Shown one piece after another: positions 7,702-13,838 of a stretch of DNA of 64,000 nucleotides. The position numbers and the translations under genes were made by a program. Origin of the DNA: Paracoccaceae bacterium (lineage in GTDB: Bacteria; Pseudomonadota; Alphaproteobacteria; Rhodobacterales; Rhodobacteraceae); assembly GCA_003605175.1 (NCBI GenBank), contig QWDA01000013.1, positions 1 to 64,000 on the forward strand. Direction: 5' to 3'. Numbering within the stretch: the first letter of the stretch is position 1; each line of letters begins with the position of its first letter. Below the pieces are notes generated by a model. The model searched no databases. It saw only the letters and a program-made list of their open reading frames with translations, and was not told the DNA's origin.

Positions 7702-8928
7702 TCAGCCGCCCACCGCCGCCCGGTACCACCGCACCAGCGCGCGGCGGTCCTCCTCCTCCATCCAGGTCACGTTCGCCGGCGGCATCGCGTGGCTCATCCC
7801 GGCCTGCAGGTAGATCTCGCGTGCATGCCGCGCCACGTCGCCCTCGGTCTCCAGAAGCACGCCCTTCGGCGCCCAGCGGATCCCGTCATAGACCGGTTCG
7901 CGCGCATGGCACATCGAACAGCGGCCCATGACGATGTCATGCACCTCCCCGAAACCCTCCGCCTCCGCGAACCGCGCCTCGAACGGCGTCAGCGCCCGCG
8001 CCTCCGCGTCCTCGTAACGGTCCTGCATCGGCGCCACCGACAGCCAGGCCGCGATCAGGAACAGGATCACCGTCACCGCCCAGGTCCAATGCGGATTGCC
8101 CTTCCGCGCGTGCCTTGTGTTGAACCAGTGCCGGATCGTCACCCCCATCAGGAACACCAGAGGCGCGATCAGCCAGGCATGCGCCGTCGCGAAGGCGAGC
8201 GGGTAGTGGTTCGACAGCATCAGGAACACCACCGGCAAGGTCAGGTAGTTGTTATGCGTCGAACGCAGCTTGGCGATCTTGCCGTACTTGGGGTCCGGCG
8301 CCCGCCCCGCCTTCAGATCCGCCACCACAACCCGCTGGTTCGGCATGATGATGAAGAACACGTTCGCCGTCATGATCGTCGCGGTGAAGGCGCCCAGGTG
8401 CAGCATCGCCGCCCGGCCGGTGAAGACGTGGTGATAGCCCCAGGACATCGCCACCAGCATCGCGAAGAGAAGCACCATCAGAAGCGTCGGCCGCTCGCCC
8501 AGCGGCGACTTGCACAAGGCGTCGTAGACCAGCCAGCCCACGCCCAGCGACGCCGCCGAAATCAGGATCGCCTGCCACAGCGCCAGGTCCGCCTTTTCCG
8601 CGTCGATCAGGTAGAGATGCCCGCCCGCCCAGTAGACCACCATCAGAAGCGCCGCGCCCGAAAGCCAGGTCGCGTAGCTCTCCCACTTGAACCAGGTCAG
8701 GTGCTCGGGCATCGCCTCGGGCGCCACCAGGTATTTCTGGACATGGTAGAACCCGCCGCCATGGACCTGCCATTCCTCGCCATCCGCCGGGCCGGCGATG
8801 TTCCGGTTCAGCCCCAGGTCCAGCGCGATGAAATAGAAGGACGAGCCGATCCAGGCGATCGCCGTCACCACGTGCAGCCAGCGCAGCGCGAAGCCCATCC
8901 AGTCCCACAGGATCGCGTGTTCGTACAT
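7702..8928 (-). CDS. puuD: Urate hydroxylase PuuD (cytochrome c-urate oxidase)
   Basis: A 408-residue membrane enzyme that converts urate to 5-hydroxyisourate in purine catabolism and passes electrons to a fused cytochrome. The first 320 residues hold about eight transmembrane helices with conserved histidines (for example RWLHVVTAIAWIGSSFYF, GYHHVFTG). The C-terminal 90 residues are a periplasmic c-type haem domain with CSMCH and a distal methionine in AMPPANVTWM. Start MYEHAILWDW is the family start. No other purine genes flank it. A LysR gene is divergent, 93 bp away, and is a candidate regulator. Confidence 0.93.
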   Translation of the reverse strand: MYEHAILWDWMGFALRWLHVVTAIAWIGSSFYFIALDLGLNRNIAGPADGEEWQVHGGGFYHVQKYLVAPEAMPEHLTWFKWESYATWLSGAALLMVVYWAGGHLYLIDAEKADLALWQAILISAASLGVGWLVYDALCKSPLGERPTLLMVLLFAMLVAMSWGYHHVFTGRAAMLHLGAFTATIMTANVFFIIMPNQRVVVADLKAGRAPDPKYGKIAKLRSTHNNYLTLPVVFLMLSNHYPLAFATAHAWLIAPLVFLMGVTIRHWFNTRHARKGNPHWTWAVTVILFLIAAWLSVAPMQDRYEDAEARALTPFEARFAEAEGFGEVHDIVMGRCSMCHAREPVYDGIRWAPKGVLLETEGDVARHAREIYLQAGMSHAMPPANVTWMEEEDRRALVRWYRAAVGG

Positions 8929-9021
8929 GCAAGCCTCTCCTTCACCGCACCCACACTAGGAATTCCGGCGATCTTTCGGTATTGCCGGTAGCTGCCAAGC
9001 ACCGTCAAAAATTTCCGAACA

Positions 9022-9954
9022 ATGTCCTATCTCGACAATATCCGAACCTTCGTACGGGTCTACGAACTGGGTGGCATGTCGGCCGCCGGGCGCGACCTGC
9101 GGATCTCCCCGGCCGTCACCTCGGCACGAATCGCGCAGCTTGAGGAACATTTGGGCGTTCGGCTGTTCCAGCGCACCACCCGGAACCTGACGCCCACCGA
9201 GCAGGGCCGCGCCTTCTATCCCGGCGCCTGCGAGGTGCTCGAGGCGCTCGACCGGGCCGAGGCGCAGGTCACCGACATCACCGAGAACCCGCGCGGCGCG
9301 CTCCATGTCGCCGCGCCGCTCGGCGTCGGTCGCCGGCTCCTCGCGCCGCTCGTTCCCGATTTCCTCGACGCCTATCCCGAAGTCACGGTCCGGCTCCGGC
9401 TCTCCGACCGCAAGATCGACCTCACCGGCGAGGGGCTCGACCTCGCCTTCTTCCTCGGCCGGCCCGACGATTCCACGCTCCGGATCCGCAGCATCGCCCA
9501 TTGCCGTCGGGTGCTCTGCGCCGCGCCCTCCTACATCGCCGCGCGCGGCATGCCGGCGAGTGGCGCCGATCTCGTCTCCGGCCGTCACGATTGCCTGAAC
9601 CTGCGCTTCCCCGGCGCCACCGAGTTCCGCTGGACGCTCGAAACCGCCGAGGGCCCGCGCAAGTTCCGCGTTTCCGGCCGCTACGAATGCGACGACGGCG
9701 ACGTCCTGACCGACTGGGCGCTGGCCGGGCGCGGCATCGCGATGAAGCCGGTCTTCGAGGTGGCCGACGCGCTCCGCGCCGGCACCCTCCTGCCGGTCGC
9801 CTCCGAAACCCCACCCGTCCCGGTGCAGATGGCCTGCCTCTTCACCCACCGCCGCCGGCAGGACCCGAAGACCCGCCTCTTCATGGAGTTCATGATCGAG
9901 CGCATCGGCAGGGCGGTGAAGGCCGCCGAGGCCAGAGGTGCGCTGCAAGGCTAG
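9022..9954 (+). CDS. LysR-family transcriptional regulator
   Basis: A 310-residue LysR-type regulator. The N-terminal winged HTH is MSYLDNIRTFVRVYELGGMSAAGRDLRISPAVTSARIAQLEEHLGVRLFQRTTRNLTPT. It is followed by a linker helix and a periplasmic-binding-protein-like effector domain (PLGVGRRLLAPLVPDFLDAYPEVTVRLRLSDR). It is divergent from puuD with a 93-bp shared upstream region, so puuD is the obvious first candidate target. The effector is unknown. Confidence 0.9.
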   Translation: MSYLDNIRTFVRVYELGGMSAAGRDLRISPAVTSARIAQLEEHLGVRLFQRTTRNLTPTEQGRAFYPGACEVLEALDRAEAQVTDITENPRGALHVAAPLGVGRRLLAPLVPDFLDAYPEVTVRLRLSDRKIDLTGEGLDLAFFLGRPDDSTLRIRSIAHCRRVLCAAPSYIAARGMPASGADLVSGRHDCLNLRFPGATEFRWTLETAEGPRKFRVSGRYECDDGDVLTDWALAGRGIAMKPVFEVADALRAGTLLPVASETPPVPVQMACLFTHRRRQDPKTRLFMEFMIERIGRAVKAAEARGALQG

Positions 9955-10064
9955 CGCAGGCCACTCCGACCGGACGCGGACCGGCGAGCGCCCCCCGTGG
10001 GCTGGCCGCAACGGCTGACCGGCGCGCATGATGGCGCTCCCTGCCGGACATGGATCGAAGGCGA

Positions 10065-10541
10065 TCAGGCGCTCTGCAGCGACGGGAGTTCCACGAGGCG
10101 CCAGAAACTTTCGAGCATCGAGGTCAGCTTGATGAAATCCTCCCCGGCCTTCTCCTTGGCGATGTAACCCGAGACATGGCCCGCATAGGCCTGTTCGATG
10201 TCGTCACGCGATTTCGAGGTGGTCAGGATGAAGATCACCAGCCTGTGCAAGCGCGGATCCTTGCGGATCTCCCGCACGAGGCCATGCCCGTCAAGCCGGG
10301 GCATGTTGATATCGACCAGAAGGATGAGCGCCTCGTCCGGCTGCGCCCCGAACTGTTCGTCGCGCAGGAACTCGAGCGCCTCGATCCCGTCCGACACCCG
10401 CTCGACCACGGTCTCCACCTTCGCGTTTTCGAGGGCGCGACGCACCCCATCGGCGTCGGCGTCGTCGTCCTCGACAAGAAGGACACGGATCGGCTGGCGC
10501 GCGTAATCCATCCCGAAAGCCATCATGGTCGCCATTTCCAC
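10065..10541 (-). CDS. Single-domain response regulator (Rcp1/CheY-like)
   Basis: A 158-residue receiver protein without output domain. It has the acidic pocket VEDDDADAD, phosphoacceptor Asp77 in LLVDINMPRLDG, Thr in ILTTSKS and Lys129 in YIAKEKA; all catalytic residues are intact. The segment RDDIEQAYAGHVSGYIAKE is typical of Rcp1-like regulators that pair with phytochrome or bacteriophytochrome kinases, but no kinase gene is adjacent. The start could be GTG at 10541 or ATG at 10535; GGAGGAACAG upstream serves either. Confidence 0.85.
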   Translation of the reverse strand: MEMATMMAFGMDYARQPIRVLLVEDDDADADGVRRALENAKVETVVERVSDGIEALEFLRDEQFGAQPDEALILLVDINMPRLDGHGLVREIRKDPRLHRLVIFILTTSKSRDDIEQAYAGHVSGYIAKEKAGEDFIKLTSMLESFWRLVELPSLQSA

Positions 10542-10712
10542 CTGTTCCTCCGCCGCGACTTCGGCCAGTCGAACCGAAAGTCGCGCCCACCCCAGTTCTC
10601 CGCTTCCAGGGTAAACGAACGGTTAGCAGGCTCGATCAACTTGTTCACGAAGACGAGGTCAGCCGCCGCCCTCCACAAGAACGCGGCTTCGGCGCCCGGG
10701 CGGCCCGTTTCA

Positions 10713-10752
10713 CCGGTGTACGGGTTGTGTACAGGTTGTGTACGGGTTGTGC
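10713..10752 (+). repeat. 40-bp iteron-like element, copy 1 (upstream of pgsA)
   Basis: CCG followed by three 11-bp units GTGTAC(G/A)GGTT at 10716-10726, 10727-10737 and 10738-10748, then GTGC. The same 40 bp occurs at 29555-29594 and, inverted, at 36994-37033, differing only at the G/A position of units 2 and 3. It lies about 100 bp before the pgsA start in the gap between that gene and the divergent receiver gene. Nothing else is recognised in the 308-bp gap. Confidence 0.9.
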
Positions 10753-10849
10753 CCCCGCCTGCCCGGCGGTTCGCGGCCTCCGCGGGCCCGCCCCGGCTTC
10801 CCGGCCAGGGTCCCTTTCCCGCGCCCCGAAGACAGGCTAGACCACCCCC

Positions 10850-11515
10850 ATGCGGTGGACGATCCCGAATATCCTGACCGTGATCCGGCTCCTCGCGGCG
10901 CCCGGCGTCGCGGTGATGTTCCTGTATTTCCACCGCCCCTGGGCCGACTGGTTCGCGCTGATCCTGTTCATCGCCGCCGCCGCCACCGACTGGATCGACG
11001 GCCGCCTCGCCCGCGCCTGGAACCAGGAAACCAGGATCGGCGCGATGCTCGACCCGATTGCCGACAAGGCCATGGTGGTGATCGCGCTCTGCGTCATCAC
11101 CGGCTTTTCCGGCATGGACCCCTGGATCCTCCTGCCCGCCACGGTGATCCTGTTCCGCGAGGTCTTCGTCTCCGGCCTGCGCGAGTTTCTCGGCGACACC
11201 GCCGGCACCCTGAAGGTCACGAAGCTCGCCAAGTGGAAGACCACCGCGCAGATGGTCGCCATCGCCGTCCTCTTCGCCAAGGGTGTGTTCGAGCACTATT
11301 TCGGCGCCCTCGCCTTTTCCCTCGGCGGCCCCGCCACGGGCGACATCCTCGCCGGCCGCGCGACCGATCACACGGAGCTGCTCTGGCTCTACCGGGGCGC
11401 CACGATGAGCTGGTGGGTCGGCGTCGGCCTCTTGTGGATCGCCGCGCTCCTCACCCTCGTAACCGGTTGGGATTACTTCCGGAAAGCCCTTCCGCACCTG
11501 AAGGAAACCCGATGA
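10850..11515 (+). CDS. pgsA: CDP-diacylglycerol-glycerol-3-phosphate 3-phosphatidyltransferase
   Basis: A 221-residue inner-membrane enzyme that makes phosphatidylglycerophosphate, the precursor of phosphatidylglycerol and cardiolipin. The start MRWTIPNILTVIRLLAAP is typical of PgsA. The CDP-alcohol phosphotransferase motif DG-x2-AR-x8-G-x3-D-x3-D is present as DGRLAR, then GAMLDPIADK (about residues 44-70). About five membrane helices are seen. It is the first gene of pgsA-moaD-moaE; its stop overlaps the moaD start. Confidence 0.94.
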   Translation: MRWTIPNILTVIRLLAAPGVAVMFLYFHRPWADWFALILFIAAAATDWIDGRLARAWNQETRIGAMLDPIADKAMVVIALCVITGFSGMDPWILLPATVILFREVFVSGLREFLGDTAGTLKVTKLAKWKTTAQMVAIAVLFAKGVFEHYFGALAFSLGGPATGDILAGRATDHTELLWLYRGATMSWWVGVGLLWIAALLTLVTGWDYFRKALPHLKETR

Positions 11516-11760
11516 TCGACGTGCTCTACTTCGCATGGGTCCGCGAGCGGATCGGCCTGCCGAAGGAGCGGGTCGAAACCGGCGCCGCCACCGTCGCCGA
11601 GCTGGTCGAGGAGCTGAAGGCGCGCGAGGAGCGCTACGCCATGGCCTTCGCCGACATCGCCTCGCTACGCGTGGCGCTCGACCAGGAGCTCGCCGAATTC
11701 GACGCCCCCCTCGCCGGTGTCCGCGAGGTGGCGTTCTTCCCGCCGATGACCGGGGGCTGA
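11512..11760 (+). CDS. moaD: Molybdopterin synthase small subunit MoaD
   Basis: An 82-residue ubiquitin-fold sulfur carrier that provides the dithiolene sulfurs of molybdopterin. It starts MIDVLYFAWVRERIG and ends MTGG; the C-terminal Gly-Gly is the thiocarboxylation site. The ATG overlaps the pgsA stop (ATGA), so translation is coupled. moaE follows 2 bp later. Confidence 0.94.
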   Translation: MIDVLYFAWVRERIGLPKERVETGAATVAELVEELKAREERYAMAFADIASLRVALDQELAEFDAPLAGVREVAFFPPMTGG

Positions 11761-11762
11761 CG

Positions 11763-12209
11763 ATGCGCGTCCGGGTCCAGGAAGCGGCGTTCGATCCGGG
11801 CCGGGAACTCGCCGGCTTCGCCCGGGGCCGCCACGACGTGGGCGCCGTGGTCAGCTTCACAGGTGTGGTGCGCGACACCGAGGGCACGCTGGAACGAATG
11901 GAGATCGAGCACTACCCGGGCATGACCGAAAAGGCGATCTCCGCCATCGTCGACGAGGCAAGCGCCCGCTGGTCGCTGCTCGACGCGATGGTGATCCACC
12001 GCCACGGAACCATGGCGCCGGGCGAGGTCATCATGATGGTCGCCACCGCCTCCGCCCACCGCGCCGAGGCCTTCGCCTCGGCGGATTTCCTGATGGATTA
12101 CCTCAAATCCCGCGCGCCCTTCTGGAAGAAGGAACGCCGCAAGGACGGCACCGTCTGGGTCGCCGCGAAGGACGAGGACGAGGCCGCGCTCGACCGCTGG
12201 TCGCGATAG
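11763..12209 (+). CDS. moaE: Molybdopterin synthase catalytic subunit MoaE
   Basis: A 148-residue catalytic subunit that transfers sulfur from MoaD to precursor Z (cyclic pyranopterin). Conserved segments include GAVVSFTGVVRD, LEIEHY-like MEIEHYPGM, VIHRHGTMAPGE and the active-site region DYLKSRAPFWKKER with its catalytic lysines. It lies directly after moaD, as in most genomes. Confidence 0.95.
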   Translation: MRVRVQEAAFDPGRELAGFARGRHDVGAVVSFTGVVRDTEGTLERMEIEHYPGMTEKAISAIVDEASARWSLLDAMVIHRHGTMAPGEVIMMVATASAHRAEAFASADFLMDYLKSRAPFWKKERRKDGTVWVAAKDEDEAALDRWSR

Positions 12210-12231
12210 AAAATCCCTCTGCGACAGCGAC

Positions 12232-12696
12232 TTAGATCAGCAGCGACGCGGCCCCCTCGTGCCGCAGGAGCGCCACCTTGGTCTCGATCCCGCCCGGCGC
12301 GGAGAACCCGCCGAGCCCGTCCGCCGCCAGCACCCGGTGGCAGGGAATCAGGATCGGGATCGGGTTCGCCCCGCAGCATTGCCCCACGGCCTGCGCGCTC
12401 ACCCCCAGAAGCTTCGCCAGATCGCCATAGGTCCGGGTCTCGCCGAACGGCACCGCCGCCAGCGCCCGCCCGAATTCGCCCTGCAGGCCGCTTCCGAACC
12501 GCAACGGCAGGTCGAACGCGGTCCGCGCGCCCGCGAAATACTCCGCAAGCTGTCGCGCCGCCTCCGCCAGACCCGCGCTTTCCGGCCCCGGCTCCGCCTC
12601 TCCCCAGCGCAGGCGCACGATCTCGCCCGCCTCCTCGGTCAGTGCCAACGGCCCGAACGGGCTCCCGACGCTCAGAGTTGCCGCGCGAAGTACCAC
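12232..12696 (-). CDS. ogt: Methylated-DNA-[protein]-cysteine methyltransferase
   Basis: A protein of about 154 residues that repairs O6-alkylguanine by transferring the alkyl group to its own cysteine. The active-site motif is PILIPCHRV, with QCCGANPIP just before it and GGFSAPGG after. The HTH segment is TYGDLAKLLGVSAQAVGQ. No in-frame ATG lies near the expected start; GTG at 12696, inside the end of the upstream VOC gene, is the best choice and gives a family-typical length. The exact start is uncertain. Confidence 0.86.
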   Translation of the reverse strand: MVLRAATLSVGSPFGPLALTEEAGEIVRLRWGEAEPGPESAGLAEAARQLAEYFAGARTAFDLPLRFGSGLQGEFGRALAAVPFGETRTYGDLAKLLGVSAQAVGQCCGANPIPILIPCHRVLAADGLGGFSAPGGIETKVALLRHEGAASLLI

Positions 12697-13037
12697 GTTG
12701 TTCCGTCCGGGCTGCGCACCCCGCCGCGGCGGTCGCCATCGCCCTTCTCCATCATCTCCTGCACCACCTCGGCGCCGGCCTGCAGCGCCCGGTCGAAGGC
12801 CGCGTCCGGGTCGGGCAGATAGATGTGCAGCATCGCCGGCGCGCCCTCGCTCTCGCCCATCATCAACACGGTGTCGTCGATCCGGCACTCGGCATGCATG
12901 ATCCCGCCGCCCTCGCGCGGGATGACCCGCAACCGCTCGGCACCGAACACCGCCTCGCAGAACATCAGCACCTCCTCCGCGTCGGAGACGAGAAGATAGG
13001 GCGCCAGGCTGGTATATCCGTCGGGTTTGTACGTCAT
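12672..13037 (-). CDS. VOC (glyoxalase/bleomycin-resistance fold) protein
   Basis: A 121-residue PhnB-like protein of the vicinal oxygen chelate superfamily. It has the two beta-alpha-beta-beta-beta halves, with YTSLAPYLLVSDAEEVLMFCEAVFGAE at the front and HIYLPDPDAAFDRALQAGAEVV, then RSPDGTTWYF at the end. Such proteins often bind a metal and a small substrate, but the activity cannot be deduced. Its 3' end overlaps the ogt start, so the two are co-transcribed. Confidence 0.82.
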   Translation of the reverse strand: MTYKPDGYTSLAPYLLVSDAEEVLMFCEAVFGAERLRVIPREGGGIMHAECRIDDTVLMMGESEGAPAMLHIYLPDPDAAFDRALQAGAEVVQEMMEKGDGDRRGGVRSPDGTTWYFARQL

Positions 13038-13080
13038 CCGCCAAGCCTGCCACGAAGCGCCGGGCCGGACCAGTCCCTGC

Positions 13081-13833
13081 TCAGACCAACCCGACGAGAT
13101 CGCCCGCGAGCGCCGCCCGCACGAACCCGTCCGGATCGAGCGCGAAGGACTGGTAGAGCCGGAAATGGTCGGTCTCGCGCAGCGTGACCGGGCCGATCCC
13201 GTGCCGGGTCAGCCGCAACAGCGCGGCCCCGGGCACCGCCATCAGGATCGGCGAATGCGTCGCCATGATCACCTGCGCATCGGCATCCGACTGGATCGAC
13301 GCGAGGAACCCCAGCAACTCGGCCTGCCGCCGCGGCGACAGGGCCTCTTCGGGCTCGTCGAGAAGAAAGACGCCCTTTCCGCCCATCCGGTCCGTGACGA
13401 GATTGGCAAAGCCCTCGCCATGCGACACCGCCAGGTAATCCCCGGTGATCGACTGTGCCACGGAGGCAAAGCTCTCAGCGCGGAGGAACCAGCCCTGCCC
13501 GACCTTGGGCAGCCATTGGGGCCGCAGCAGCTTGGCCAGCGCCGCCGGGCCCTCGGACTTCCGGCCCGGCCGGTCGCCACTGCCGGCCCACATTCCGCCG
13601 CCGGTGACAGGGAACCCCGCGACCGCCGCAATCGCCTCGATCAGCGTGGACTTTCCCGACCCGTTCTCACCCCTGAGGATCGTCACCGGCTGGTCGAATT
13701 CCAGCGCGAAGCCCTGGGCAAGTCACGGCAGCGTGAACGGATAGTCGTCGGTCCGCTCCGAAAGCGGGTCCTCCAGCCGCAGGCAGCGCAGCCAGGGCGC
13801 CGGCAGACGGGTGTCCCTCTGCCGGCGCGCCAT
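13081..13833 (-). pseudogene. AAA-family ATPase gene interrupted by an in-frame TGA
   Basis: The minus strand from ATG 13833 reads 36 codons ending YPFTLP, then TGA (13725-13723), then continues in the same frame LAQGFALEFDQPVTIL into the Walker A motif GENGSGKST. Downstream are the ABC/SMC-like Walker B FLLDEPEEALSP and the H-loop MATHSPILM. Both sides belong to one family (putative DNA- or lipid-associated AAA ATPases of about 250 residues). One G-to-A change (TGG Trp to TGA) would explain the stop. Translation might restart at GTG 13686, just before Walker A. It lies 5 bp after ileS. Confidence 0.82.
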
Positions 13834-13838
13834 CTCTC

